Below, piece after piece: positions 9,683 to 18,619 of a DNA stretch of 64,000 bases. Both the position numbers and the translations under genes were made by a program. The stretch's first letter is position 1, and each line of letters starts with the position of its first letter. The notes beneath the pieces are model-generated. The model saw nothing but the letters and a program-made list of their open reading frames with translations, was not told the origin of the DNA and did no database searches. The DNA comes from Variovorax jilinensis (GTDB taxonomy: Bacteria > Pseudomonadota > Gammaproteobacteria > Burkholderiales > Burkholderiaceae_C), in assembly GCF_030316885.1 (NCBI RefSeq), contig NZ_JASZYQ010000005.1, positions 1 through 64,000 on the forward strand. The letters are read 5' to 3'.

Positions 9683-9701
9683 CGGGTCGACTTCCGACCC
9701 G
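9683..9701. promoter_or_regulatory. 7-bp inverted repeat in the sulfatase leader
   Basis: CGGGTCG and CGACCCG flank a 5-base loop, 27 bases before the sulfatase ATG and just ahead of its ribosome binding site (CAGGAG). It could be a second operator or an mRNA hairpin affecting translation. GC-rich hairpins are common by chance in such DNA, so weight is modest. Confidence 0.4.
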
Positions 9702-9727
9702 GACCGCGAACCACACAGGAGCATTCG

Positions 9728-11308
9728 ATGGCATCGAAATCCAAGCAGGCGACGCAGGCCAAGGCCGCCGGCAAGCAACCCAACATCCTCGTCATCTGGG
9801 GCGACGACATCGGGATCGCCAACCTGAGCTGCTATTCGCACGGCCTCATGGGCTACCAGACGCCCAACATCGACCGCATCGCCAAGGAAGGCATGAAGTT
9901 CACCGACTCCTACGGCGAGCAGTCGTGCACGGCCGGCCGGTCGTCCTTCATCACGGGCCAGAGCGTGTATCGCACGGGCCTGTCGAAGGTCGGCATCCCG
10001 GCCGCGCCGATCGGCATGAACACCAAGCTGGTCACGATCGCGGCACTGCTCAAGAACCAGGGCTACGCCACCGGCCAGTTCGGCAAGAACCACCTGGGCG
10101 ACCGCAACGAGCACCTGCCGACCAACCACGGCTTCGACGAGTTCTACGGCAACCTCTACCATCTGAACGCCGAGGAAGAGCCGGAGATGTACGACTACTA
10201 CCCGGACAAGGACTTTCCCGACTTCAAGAAGAAGAACGGCCCGCGCGGCGTGGTGCATTCGTATGCCACCGACGTCGACGACCCGACCGAGGAGCCGCGC
10301 TGGGGCCGCGTCGGCAAGCAGAAGATCGAGGACACCGGGCCGCTCACGGTCAAGCGCATGGAAACCTGCGACGACGACTTCGCGGCCGAGGCCAAGAAGT
10401 TCATCGGCAAGCAGCACGAGGCCGGCAAGCCCTTCTTCGTGTGGCTCAACTTCACGCACATGCACATGTTCACGCACACCAAGAAGGAGAGCCTGGGCCA
10501 GGCCGGACGCTGGCAGTCGCCCTACCACGACACGATGATCGACCACGACAAGAACGTGGGCGAGATGCTCGACTACCTCGACGAGCTCGGCATCACCGAA
10601 GACACCTTCGTGATGTACTCGACCGACAACGGCCCGCACATGAACAGCTGGCCCGACGGCGCGATGACCCCGTTCCGCAGCGAGAAGAACACCAACTGGG
10701 AAGGCGCCTTCCGGATTCCGAAGATAGTGCGCTGGCCGGGCCGCATCCCCGCCGGCAGCGTGTCCAACGGCATCGTTCAGCACCACGACTGGCTGCCGAC
10801 CTTCCTGGAAATGGCGGGCGAGCCCGACGTCGTCGAGAAATGCAAGAAGGGCGTGCAGGCCATCGGGCGCACCTACAAGAACCACATCGACGGCATCAGC
10901 CTGCTGGGCCACATCACCGGCAAGGAGAAGGAGAGCCCGCGCAAGCTCTTCGTCTACATCAGCGACGACGGCGACATCCTGGGCATCCGCTACGACAACT
11001 GGAAGGTGGTGTTCATGGAGCAGCGGATGGTGGGCACCATGGGCGTATGGGCCGAGCCCTTCGTGCGGCTGCGCCTGCCGAAGCTCTTCAACCTTCGCAC
11101 AGACCCCTTCGAGCGCGCGGACTTCACCTCGAACTCGTACTACGAGTGGTTCCTGTACCACGCGTACATCCTGTACGGGGCCTATGCGATCGCCGACAAG
11201 TTCGCGGCCACCTTCAAGGAATTCCCGCCGGTGCAGAAGCCCAACACCTTCACGATCGACGATGCGCTGTCGAAGATGGCCGAGGCTTCGGTGGGAGGGT
11301 CGACCTGA
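9728..11308 (+). CDS. Arylsulfatase (formylglycine-dependent, type I)
   Basis: 526 residues. The sulfatase signature CTAGR (within EQSCTAGRSSF) supplies the Cys that is converted to formylglycine by a sulfatase-modifying enzyme not seen in this window. Metal and substrate residues are recognisable: WGDDIG, GKNHLGD, NFTHMHMF and YSTDNGPH. The N-terminus (Lys/Gln/Ala-rich, no hydrophobic core) lacks a signal peptide, so the enzyme appears cytoplasmic, unlike many exported arylsulfatases. It hydrolyses a sulfate ester; the substrate is not identifiable. Ribosome binding site CAGGAG. Divergent from otnCK and followed by a hairpin. Confidence 0.92.
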   Translation: MASKSKQATQAKAAGKQPNILVIWGDDIGIANLSCYSHGLMGYQTPNIDRIAKEGMKFTDSYGEQSCTAGRSSFITGQSVYRTGLSKVGIPAAPIGMNTKLVTIAALLKNQGYATGQFGKNHLGDRNEHLPTNHGFDEFYGNLYHLNAEEEPEMYDYYPDKDFPDFKKKNGPRGVVHSYATDVDDPTEEPRWGRVGKQKIEDTGPLTVKRMETCDDDFAAEAKKFIGKQHEAGKPFFVWLNFTHMHMFTHTKKESLGQAGRWQSPYHDTMIDHDKNVGEMLDYLDELGITEDTFVMYSTDNGPHMNSWPDGAMTPFRSEKNTNWEGAFRIPKIVRWPGRIPAGSVSNGIVQHHDWLPTFLEMAGEPDVVEKCKKGVQAIGRTYKNHIDGISLLGHITGKEKESPRKLFVYISDDGDILGIRYDNWKVVFMEQRMVGTMGVWAEPFVRLRLPKLFNLRTDPFERADFTSNSYYEWFLYHAYILYGAYAIADKFAATFKEFPPVQKPNTFTIDDALSKMAEASVGGST

Positions 11309-11316
11309 GTCGCCGT

Positions 11317-11340
11317 GCGTGCGGGCTATCGCCCGCACGC
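11317..11340 (+). terminator. Hairpin after the arylsulfatase gene
   Basis: A perfect 10-bp GC-rich stem (11317-11326 with 11331-11340) around TATC, beginning 9 bases after the sulfatase stop. There is no T-tract, so it may act as an mRNA 3' stabiliser or Rho-assisted stop rather than a classical intrinsic terminator. It also lies just beyond the 3' end of the convergent cyclic-nucleotide-binding membrane protein gene. Confidence 0.55.
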
Positions 11341-11362
11341 GGGTCAACTAGCAGCCACGCGA

Positions 11363-12076
11363 TCAGGCCCCGTGCGCGATCACGCGCGGCTCGCCGGTGG
11401 TGGTCTGCTGCGCCTCCAGCCGCTGCCGGTCCGCGATCAGGCGCGAGGTGACCAGCGTCACGACCTGGAAGCCGAAGGCGGGGTTCTGGAAATAGAGCTC
11501 CTTGAAGGTGGTCTCGTCGATGCGCAGCACGGTGCAGTCGGTCAGGCAGCGCGCGGTCAGCGTGCGGCGCTTGTCGGGCGCGAAGAAGGCGATCTCGCCG
11601 AACAGGCGGCCGGCCTCCATGACCTCGCCGATCTCGACGAACTCGATCCGCCCCGAGGCCAGGAAGTACAGGTGGGTCGCCGCATCGCCCTTGCGGAACA
11701 GCACGTAGGAGGCGCGGTGCTTGCGGCTGCGCATGTAGGGCCGCAGCCAGACACCCGAGAGGTCGTTCTGGGCCGCTGCCGCGGTGACCCGGCGCGTCAG
11801 CCGGACCATCTCCGAGGTGCGCCAGATGTTGATCGGCAGCAGCGCGCCGTGCAGCAGCATCATGATCAGGGAGGGATGCAACGCGCCGTAGAGCAGGAAG
11901 CCCAGGTTGCCCCCGACCGCCAGGCAACGCAGCGGGATCATGGTCTTGACGAAGGAGCTGACCACCACCAGCGCCCCTGCCACCGTCGCCGAGAGCACCG
12001 CCACGATGCCTGCCGGCGTGGCGATGGAGGCCATGAAGCTGGCAACTGCGGTCTCCCACAGGACGGTCATGAACAT
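11363..12076 (-). CDS. Membrane protein with C-terminal cyclic-nucleotide-binding domain (Popeye-like layout)
   Basis: 237 residues from the ATG at 12076, preceded by GGAG. Three hydrophobic stretches occupy roughly residues 8-95 (IVAVLSATVAGALVVVSSFV, then GGNLGFLLYGALHPSLIMMLLHGALLPINIW), followed by a beta-roll of the Crp/cNMP type (ASYVLFRKGDAATHLYFLASGRIEFVE, AGRLFGEIAFFAPDKRRTLTARC). A short N-terminal membrane module directly joined to a cNMP-binding domain is the organisation of Popeye-domain proteins; it lacks the pore motif of cyclic-nucleotide-gated channels. Probably a membrane-anchored second-messenger sensor. The frame is open far upstream but that part is antisense to other genes. 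Confidence 0.8.
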   Translation of the reverse strand: MFMTVLWETAVASFMASIATPAGIVAVLSATVAGALVVVSSFVKTMIPLRCLAVGGNLGFLLYGALHPSLIMMLLHGALLPINIWRTSEMVRLTRRVTAAAAQNDLSGVWLRPYMRSRKHRASYVLFRKGDAATHLYFLASGRIEFVEIGEVMEAGRLFGEIAFFAPDKRRTLTARCLTDCTVLRIDETTFKELYFQNPAFGFQVVTLVTSRLIADRQRLEAQQTTTGEPRVIAHGA

Positions 12077-12153
12077 ACGCGCTCCTTCGGGCCCGATCGG
12101 CCCGGGCACGATTGTGCTTGCAGGCGCCCGGTTTTGGCCCGGACCCGGCAATC

Positions 12154-12906
12154 TCAGGGCAGGCCCGCGCGCACCGCCATGTAGGCGCCCAGCAGGCCCA
12201 GGCCGGCAAAGAAGCAGCGCCGGAACACCGCGAGCGGCAGGCGCTCGCGCAGCCACTGTCCGATCGACATGCCGGCCAGCGCCGGCAGCAGCATCGCCAG
12301 CGAGGCGCCGGCCCAGGCGGCGGCATGGTGGTCCTGCCCCGCGAGCGCAACCGCCAGCGCCAGCGTCGAACTCGTGAACGACAGGCCCATGGCCTGGATG
12401 AGCGCATCGCGAGGCAGCCGCAGCGCCTGCAGGTAGACCACGGCCGGCAGCACGAAGACGCCCGTGAGCGCGGTGACCACGCCCGTGAGCGCACCCGCCA
12501 GCGGCCCCAGCCAGGCCTCGTGGCGCGCAGGGAGCGAGAGCTGCCAGCCGCGCAGCCCCCACGCCGCATAGGCGACCAGCGCCAGCCCGAGCCCCAGCGC
12601 CGCGCCCGATCCGGCCGGCCCGCCGAAGCACCAGGCACCGGCCAGCGTGCCGGCCACGATGCCCAGCTGCATGCCGCCCAGGCGCCGCAGCAGCCCCGAG
12701 AGCCCCGCGAACGGCCGCAGCTGCCAGACGTTGGTGACCAGCGAAGGCACGATCAGCAGCGCTGCGGCCGCGGCCGGCGGCATCCAGACCGCGAGCAGCG
12801 CCATCGACAGCGTCGGCAGCCCGAGGCCGATCACGCCCTTCACCACGCCGGCCAACACGAAGACGGCGGCCACCAGCAGCCACACCCAGGGATCGAATTG
12901 CGTCAT
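12154..12906 (-). CDS. Sulfite exporter TauE/SafE family permease
   Basis: 250 residues, nearly all hydrophobic, with seven to eight membrane helices and the duplicated TauE/SafE pattern (LAGVVKGVIGLGLPTLSMALL near the N-terminus; GALTGVVTALTGVFVLPAVVYL in the middle). Members move sulfite, sulfoacetate or other small organic anions across the inner membrane. Start taken at the ATG 12906, which begins directly with the first helix; the longer frame upstream is antisense to the LysR and M20 genes. It is divergent from the LysR gene with an LTTR-type box between them, so LysR control is likely. Confidence 0.9.
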   Translation of the reverse strand: MTQFDPWVWLLVAAVFVLAGVVKGVIGLGLPTLSMALLAVWMPPAAAAALLIVPSLVTNVWQLRPFAGLSGLLRRLGGMQLGIVAGTLAGAWCFGGPAGSGAALGLGLALVAYAAWGLRGWQLSLPARHEAWLGPLAGALTGVVTALTGVFVLPAVVYLQALRLPRDALIQAMGLSFTSSTLALAVALAGQDHHAAAWAGASLAMLLPALAGMSIGQWLRERLPLAVFRRCFFAGLGLLGAYMAVRAGLP

Positions 12907-12942
12907 GCCCGCCAGTGTCGCGAGCAAGGTCAGCGATGAAAA

Positions 12943-12955
12943 TGCGGAATCCGCA
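12943..12955. promoter_or_regulatory. Candidate LysR-type (T-N11-A) operator
   Basis: A 13-bp dyad TGCGGA-A-TCCGCA matches the T-N11-A core with inverted symmetry expected for LysR-family regulators. It sits in the 96-bp divergent spacer, 37 bases upstream of the TauE/SafE start and 48 bases upstream of the LysR start, the usual place for a shared binding site. Binding by the adjacent LysR protein is inference. Confidence 0.55.
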
Positions 12956-13002
12956 CAGCCACCCTCAGGCACAGGCTGAGCGTCCCGTGCTAACTTGCGG
13001 CC

Positions 13003-13896
13003 ATGCGTTTCGACCTCACCGACCTGCGACTGTTCCAGAACATCGTCGAGGCCGGCAGCATCACGGCCGGCGCGGCCCTCACGCACATGACGCTGGCATC
13101 GGCCAGCCAGCGCGTGCTTGGCATGGAATCGGGCCTCGGCACGCCGCTGCTGCTGCGCTCGCGCACCGGCGTGCAACCCACCGAGGCCGGGCGCACGCTG
13201 GTGCACCACGCGCGCCTCGTGCTGCAGCAGATGGAGCGCCTGCGCGGCGAGCTCGGAGAGTACGGCAGCGGCCTGCACGGCCACGTGCGCCTGCTGTGCA
13301 ACACCTCGGCCATGACCGAGCACCTGCCGGAGGCGCTCGCGGAGTTTCTGGTGCGCAACCCGCAGGTCTCCGTCGATCTCGACGAACAGCCCAGCGCCGA
13401 GATCGTCGACGCGTTGCGCAGCGGCCTCGGCGACATCGGCATCGTTTCGGACGTGGTCGACGTCGAGGGCCTGCAGAGCTTCCCCTTTCGCCGCGACGAC
13501 CTGGTGCTGGTGGTGCCGCGCGGCCACGCGCTGGCACGCCGCCGCCGCGTGGCGCTCGCCGAACTGGTAGACCTGCGCTTCGTCGGCCTGCCCGAGGACA
13601 GTCCGCTGCAGGCCCATGTCGCGCTCCATGCGCGGCGCCTCGGCAAGCGGCTTGCCTACCGCGTGCGGGTGCGCAGCTTCGAGGCGGTCTGCCGCATGGT
13701 CGAGCAGGGCATCGGTGTCGGCATCGTCCCCAGGGCCGCAGCCGAGCGCAGCGCCGCGCGCGAACGGCTGCGCGCCATCGCGATCGACGAGCCGTGGGCC
13801 CGCCGCCACCTGCTGGCCTGCGTGCGCGACGTCGAGGCGCTGCCGCTGCATGCACGGCGCATGCTGGGCCAACTGCTGGCGCCGGCGGCACAATAG
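13003..13896 (+). CDS. LysR-family transcriptional regulator
   Basis: 297 residues. Residues ~1-65 form the winged helix (DLRLFQNIVEAGSITAGAALTHMTLASASQRVLGMESGLGTPLLLR), followed by a linker helix and the periplasmic-binding-like effector domain (~90-290; LVLVVPRGHALARRR, FVGLPEDSPLQAHV, GIGVGIVPRAAAER). Divergent from a TauE/SafE anion permease and only 6 bases upstream of an M20-type hydrolase gene, so it may regulate either or both. The usual LTTR helix sequence is slightly degenerate (S.ASQRVLGME) but complete. Confidence 0.95.
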   Translation: MRFDLTDLRLFQNIVEAGSITAGAALTHMTLASASQRVLGMESGLGTPLLLRSRTGVQPTEAGRTLVHHARLVLQQMERLRGELGEYGSGLHGHVRLLCNTSAMTEHLPEALAEFLVRNPQVSVDLDEQPSAEIVDALRSGLGDIGIVSDVVDVEGLQSFPFRRDDLVLVVPRGHALARRRRVALAELVDLRFVGLPEDSPLQAHVALHARRLGKRLAYRVRVRSFEAVCRMVEQGIGVGIVPRAAAERSAARERLRAIAIDEPWARRHLLACVRDVEALPLHARRMLGQLLAPAAQ

Positions 13897-13902
13897 CCCC
13901 GC

Positions 13903-15099
13903 ATGCCTGATACCGCGGACGTCCCCGTCGATTCGATCGTCGCGCTGCTCGAGGCGCTGGTGCGCACACCGAGCCGCGCCGGCATCGATCCGCTCGGGCC
14001 GGTGGAGCAATGCATGGCGGACTGGCTCGCGGCCCATGGCCTCCCGGCGCGGCGCCTGCGCGGCCCCGGCGGTGAAGCGCTCGGCCTGTATGCCGAGGTG
14101 CAAGGCGCACGACCCGGCGGCCGCTGGACCGTGCTCGACGCCACTCTCGACACCGCGGGCTTCGGAGATGCCGCCACCTGGCATTCGGCTCCGACCGAGC
14201 CGCGCATCGCCGAAGGCTGGCTGTACGGCCGCGGCAGCGCCGATTCCAAGGGCGGGGCCACCCTCTTCGCCCACCTGCTGCGCGAGTTCGGACGCCAGCC
14301 GGATCGCTTCGCGGGCCGGCTCGGCGTGCTGTTCGATCTCGACGAGCACTCCGGAGGCTTCGGCGGCGCGCGCGCCTTCTTCGACCATCCACACGAGGGC
14401 GGCCCGCCGCCTCGGCCCGACGGCGTGATCATCGGCTACCCGGGGATGGACCGCATCGTCACGGGCGGGCGCGGTTTCCTGCGCGCGCGCATCGCGGTGC
14501 GCGGCATCGCCGCCCATTCGGGCGCCTCGCGGCAGCGGGGGCTCAACGCAATCTCCCGCGCCACCGCGCTGGCGCAGGCGCTGGACGCCGCCGCGCTGCC
14601 GCCGGTCGACCCTTCGTTCGGCCTGGCGCCGCAGCTCACGCTCACCGGCATCCAGGCCGGCGACGGCGGATACACCCAGGTGCCCGATCTCTGCGAACTG
14701 CGGGTCGACCTGCGGCTGACGCCGAGCTTCACCGACGTGCAGGCGCGGGCGCTCGTGCAGCAGGCAGTGGCCGCGCTGGACGCGCGGCGGCCCGACGCGC
14801 CCGCCAGCGCGATCGAATGGGCGCCGGGGTGGCCGCCCTACCGCGTGCCCGACGACGATCCGATGCTCGCCGCGCTGCGCGAGGCCGGCCGCGCCGAGCT
14901 CGGTCGCACGCTGCCGAGCGCGGTGGTCGGCCCCTCGAACATCGGCAACTACCTGCACGGCCTCGGCGTGCCGGCCCTGTGCGGCTTCGGCCTGCACGGC
15001 GAGAACCTCCATGCGGCCGACGAGCGCATCGCGCTCGCCAGCATCGAGCCGGTCTACCGCATCTACCGCGACGCGCTGCAGCGCCTGCAGCGACCATGA
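13903..15099 (+). CDS. M20-family peptidase/deacylase with altered metal-site residues
   Basis: 398 residues of the M20 (ArgE/DapE/CPG2-like) fold: bridging Asp in GRGSADSKGG, dimerisation-domain motif GIAAHSGAS at ~200, and C-terminal His in GFGLHGENLHAADE. Two positions deviate. The first metal ligand motif, usually HxD, reads LDATLDTAG, with Thr in place of His; the usual DEE reads DEHSGG. An exchanged His might partly compensate. The enzyme may act on an amide or peptide substrate, but activity cannot be assumed. It is followed 13 bases later by the giant patatin gene and preceded by LysR, suggesting one rightward operon. Confidence 0.85.
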   Translation: MPDTADVPVDSIVALLEALVRTPSRAGIDPLGPVEQCMADWLAAHGLPARRLRGPGGEALGLYAEVQGARPGGRWTVLDATLDTAGFGDAATWHSAPTEPRIAEGWLYGRGSADSKGGATLFAHLLREFGRQPDRFAGRLGVLFDLDEHSGGFGGARAFFDHPHEGGPPPRPDGVIIGYPGMDRIVTGGRGFLRARIAVRGIAAHSGASRQRGLNAISRATALAQALDAAALPPVDPSFGLAPQLTLTGIQAGDGGYTQVPDLCELRVDLRLTPSFTDVQARALVQQAVAALDARRPDAPASAIEWAPGWPPYRVPDDDPMLAALREAGRAELGRTLPSAVVGPSNIGNYLHGLGVPALCGFGLHGENLHAADERIALASIEPVYRIYRDALQRLQRP

Positions 15100-15112
15100 G
15101 GAGGATCCCGCC

Positions 15113-18100
15113 ATGGCTGCTGCTCCCGCTGCAAACCCCAGCGCCCATCCCGACGCATCGACGCCGCGCACCGAGGAACTGCGTCTGGCACTCGTGCTCA
15201 ACGGCGGCGTCAGCCTGGCCGTCTGGATGGGCGGCGTTTCCTTCGAGCTCAACCGGCTCGTGCGCGAGACGCATCCCGTCTACAAGGGCCTGCTCGAGCT
15301 AACCGGCACGGCCGCGCGCATCGACGTCATCAGCGGCACCAGCGCAGGCGGCATCAACGGTGCCGCGCTGGCGCTGGCCCAGATCCACGACCAGAGTCTC
15401 TACGGACTGCGCGACGTCTGGCTCGAGACCGCCGGGCTCGACCGCCTGCTGCGCGATCCCGAGGAGCCCGACCCCAGCTCGCTGCTGCGCGGCGACGACT
15501 GGTTCCTGCCCGAGATCCGGCGCGCCTTCGCGGAGCTGTGCAAGAGCACGCCGGCCGCACCGGCCCAGGTGCCGATGCTGCTGAGCCTGACCTCGACGCT
15601 GTTCGATGGGGTGTCGCAGACCCAGCTCGACGACTTCGGCGCCGTGATCGAGGATACGGTGCACCGCGCGCTCTGGCGCTTCGAGCGGATGGAGGGCACC
15701 GCGGACGAGTTCGCCCGCCCGCGCATCGTCGACCAGCTGGCCTTTGCAGCCCGCGCCACGGCCTCGTTCCCGGTGGCCTTCGAGCCCGCGCACTTCGATC
15801 CCGCCGACGAGGTGTTCGGTGACGACCGGCCGCTGCGCGCGCGCCTGTCGCCGGACCAGAAGATCGAGACCCAGACCTTGCTGCTGGACGGCGGCATCCT
15901 CGACAACCGACCCTTCGATGCGGCCCTCGAAGGCATCGCGCGGCTGCCGGCGCAAGGCAACACGCGCCGCGTGCTGGCCTACGTGGTGCCCGATCCGGCT
16001 GCGCAGGCCGAGCGCCGCGTGCCCGACAAGGCGACCGGCAAGCTGCCCAAGCCCACGCTCGCGCAGGTCACCTGGCGCAGCCTGGTCAGCATCCCGGCCT
16101 CGCAGTCGATCGCGGGCCACATGGCGCGGCTGCGCGACCACAACGACGAAGCCTCGAACCGCTGGGCCCGCCTGGTCGGCGCGGTGCGCCATGTGGGCGC
16201 CCGGCGGCTGATGGACAACGCGGCCACGATGCTGCCGGCCTACCGCACGCGGCGCATCGACGGCGTCATCGACTACCTGATCGCCGAGACCGAGACCGGG
16301 CTGGCCGCATCCAGGGCCGGCGCGCCCGGCGGAGCCGGCTCCGACGACACCGAGGTGGCAATGCGCCGTGCCACGCGCCAGTGGCTGCGCTGCACCTGGC
16401 GCAGCGCCGACCTGCCGCACGTCTGGGCCGGCCGCATTCCCGACGCCTACCGGCCCTTCGAGGCGCTGGTGAGCGGGGACGCCGCGCGCTGGGATTGGGG
16501 CATGTACCCGCTGGAGTTCATGGCCGAGCTGACCATCGAGGTGCTGCGCCGCACCCAGCGCCTGCACGGGCTGGTCGAGCGCTGGTCGCAACAGCCGGGC
16601 GATGAAGTGGACGGGCCGCCGATCGCGCAACCGGTGACCGCGGGCACCGCGCCGAACCCGGGCTGGGAGCGCCGCGACGCCGGGCCGAGCGCCGTCGGGC
16701 AGGCGCTGCGCGGCGCCGCATCGCGCATCGGCGACCGGCAGCTCGAACCGGTGTGGACCGCGCTCTACAAGACCGTGCAGACGCTGCGCACGCGCCGCAT
16801 GCGTGCCACGCGCGAGGTCGAGGACACCGGGCGCGAGCACTTCCGGGCCCTGGTCGCAGCCTGGACCGCGAGCGGCGGCGAGCAACCGCCCCAGGTCGAC
16901 GCGATCCGCATGATCGAGGCACTGCTTCGGACCAGCAACGCCCAGACCGATGCGGTCGATGAGGGCAGGAACCTGCGCGTCGCGCGCGAGCTGTGCGGCC
17001 TGATGGCTGCGCTGCGCGAGCCGATCGAGCAGATTCTGGAGCGCCACGAGCGCCAGGCCTTCAGGCTGCGGACCGACATCGAGGAAGCAGTGGCCGACCT
17101 GGCCGCGCTTCACCGCTACTTCTTCGAGATCGCACCCGGTGATGCGCCGCTCGAGATCGACCGCATTGCCTGGCGCATGCTGGCGCTCGAGGTGTTCGAG
17201 CTCAGCGCCGCGACCCGTCAGCGCACGCCCGATGCGCAGGCCGAACTGGTACAGATCAGTGCCCGGCTGCACTCGGCCTGGGGCGGCCGTGACGAGCCAT
17301 CGCGCAAGCTCAACGGCATGCAGCTCGCGCATTTCGGGGCCTTCTACAAGCGATCCTGGCGCGCCAACGACTGGACCTTCGGCCGCCTCGACGGCATCGA
17401 CCGCGCGATCCGCATCGCGCTCAACCCGGACGCGCTGCAACGCCGCTTCGGCCTGCGCCAGGTGCGCGCCGGCGCCGGCGGGCCGCTGTTCCCGCGCTCC
17501 TCCGACTACGTGCTGCAATACCTGAGGGCACTCGCGGTCGACAGCGCCGAGCCCGCACTGCGCGAGATCCTCGCCGACCACTGGCAGCGCGACGAGGCCC
17601 GCATCCGCGTCGAGCTGCAATGGCTCGACCAGCCCGCGACGCTGCCGCCGCCAGTGCTCGAGGCCTGCGCCACCGCGCTGACGCGCCGCCTGCAGCTCGA
17701 GGCCCTGCGCCAGGAGTTGCCCGAGATCGCGCTGAGCCTGATCGCCGAGCGCCAGAGTGGCGCGCCGCCTTCGGAACTGGCCGGCGTGCCGCTGCTGGCG
17801 CGCGTCGCGCCCGATGGCCGGCCCGCGGTGCCCAGCCCCGAGAACGCGGTCGCGCTGGTGCGCAGCGACCTGCTGGGTGCCGAGACGCTCGCGCTGCAGC
17901 CGGGCTCCGACCTGTTCACGCGCACCACCAGCCAGGCGCTCGCGACCACGCACGCCGCGATGGGCGCGAAGACCAGCGGCCTCAACGCGATCCATGTGCT
18001 GTTCCGGATCACCGAGTGGCCGGTGCGCATCCTGTACTGGCTGGCCAACCGGCTGTCGGGCGCCAGTGCCTCGGGCGCCGCGATGGAGGGCGCGGTGCTC

Positions 18101-18619
18101 GGCATCGGCCTGGCGCTGGTGGCGGCCGGACTCCTGACCGACAAGCTGCCCTCGGCCGCGCTCGGCCTCGGCTGGGCGATGCTCGCGGGCGTGGTGGCGG
18201 TCACGCTGCTGCGCAACATCCGCGGGGGCTGGTTGCTGGTGGCGCTGATCTTCCTGGGCCTCTATCTCATCAAGGCCCTGCTCTTCTGGCAGATCGTGGC
18301 CGCCGCGCTCGGCGTCGTCCTGCTCCTGCAACCCTGGAGCGCACCGATTGCGATGGGCAGCCTGGTGCTGGTCGCTGCATGGTGGAGCGCGGGCGCATCC
18401 TTCGATGCGCTGCGGCAGTTGTGGCAGGACCTGGCGCCCGCCGCCTGGGTGCCTCAGGCATGGGACCCGCCGCTGGCGGCGGAGGCGCCGGCCGCGCTGG
18501 CCAAGCTCAAGCTGGCGCTCGGACCGGCGCTGCTGATCGTCGCGCTGGTGGTGGTGAGTGCACTGTCGCGAACGCTGCGCCGGCGTGGCGCCGGGCCGAG
18601 GCCCGTCAAGAGGCCCTAG
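15113..18619 (+). CDS. Giant patatin-like phospholipase with C-terminal membrane region
   Basis: 1168 residues; the ATG at 15113 is preceded by GAGGAGGA. The N-terminal patatin domain has an oxyanion Gly-rich loop (LNGGVSLAVWMGG), the nucleophile in ISGTSAGGING, and the catalytic Asp in LLLDGGILDNRPF (~residue 260), all intact. The long middle part is helical and matches the style of DUF3376-containing patatin-like proteins. Several hydrophobic helices at about 985-1090 and again near 1135-1155 suggest membrane anchoring at the C-terminus. Predicted to hydrolyse acyl lipids at the inner membrane. It overlaps the convergent YXWGXW gene by 4 bases. Confidence 0.9.
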   Translation: MAAAPAANPSAHPDASTPRTEELRLALVLNGGVSLAVWMGGVSFELNRLVRETHPVYKGLLELTGTAARIDVISGTSAGGINGAALALAQIHDQSLYGLRDVWLETAGLDRLLRDPEEPDPSSLLRGDDWFLPEIRRAFAELCKSTPAAPAQVPMLLSLTSTLFDGVSQTQLDDFGAVIEDTVHRALWRFERMEGTADEFARPRIVDQLAFAARATASFPVAFEPAHFDPADEVFGDDRPLRARLSPDQKIETQTLLLDGGILDNRPFDAALEGIARLPAQGNTRRVLAYVVPDPAAQAERRVPDKATGKLPKPTLAQVTWRSLVSIPASQSIAGHMARLRDHNDEASNRWARLVGAVRHVGARRLMDNAATMLPAYRTRRIDGVIDYLIAETETGLAASRAGAPGGAGSDDTEVAMRRATRQWLRCTWRSADLPHVWAGRIPDAYRPFEALVSGDAARWDWGMYPLEFMAELTIEVLRRTQRLHGLVERWSQQPGDEVDGPPIAQPVTAGTAPNPGWERRDAGPSAVGQALRGAASRIGDRQLEPVWTALYKTVQTLRTRRMRATREVEDTGREHFRALVAAWTASGGEQPPQVDAIRMIEALLRTSNAQTDAVDEGRNLRVARELCGLMAALREPIEQILERHERQAFRLRTDIEEAVADLAALHRYFFEIAPGDAPLEIDRIAWRMLALEVFELSAATRQRTPDAQAELVQISARLHSAWGGRDEPSRKLNGMQLAHFGAFYKRSWRANDWTFGRLDGIDRAIRIALNPDALQRRFGLRQVRAGAGGPLFPRSSDYVLQYLRALAVDSAEPALREILADHWQRDEARIRVELQWLDQPATLPPPVLEACATALTRRLQLEALRQELPEIALSLIAERQSGAPPSELAGVPLLARVAPDGRPAVPSPENAVALVRSDLLGAETLALQPGSDLFTRTTSQALATTHAAMGAKTSGLNAIHVLFRITEWPVRILYWLANRLSGASASGAAMEGAVLGIGLALVAAGLLTDKLPSAALGLGWAMLAGVVAVTLLRNIRGGWLLVALIFLGLYLIKALLFWQIVAAALGVVLLLQPWSAPIAMGSLVLVAAWWSAGASFDALRQLWQDLAPAAWVPQAWDPPLAAEAPAALAKLKLALGPALLIVALVVVSALSRTLRRRGAGPRPVKRP

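Noticed and set aside
7570..9822. 750-codon minus-strand fusion ending in the aldolase
   Set aside because: The upstream part is out of frame with otnK and meaningless; otnC starts at 8235 with ATGA overlap.
12154..15252. Single 1032-codon minus-strand protein
   Set aside because: Only the C-terminal 250 residues are a real TauE/SafE permease; the rest is antisense to the LysR and M20 genes.
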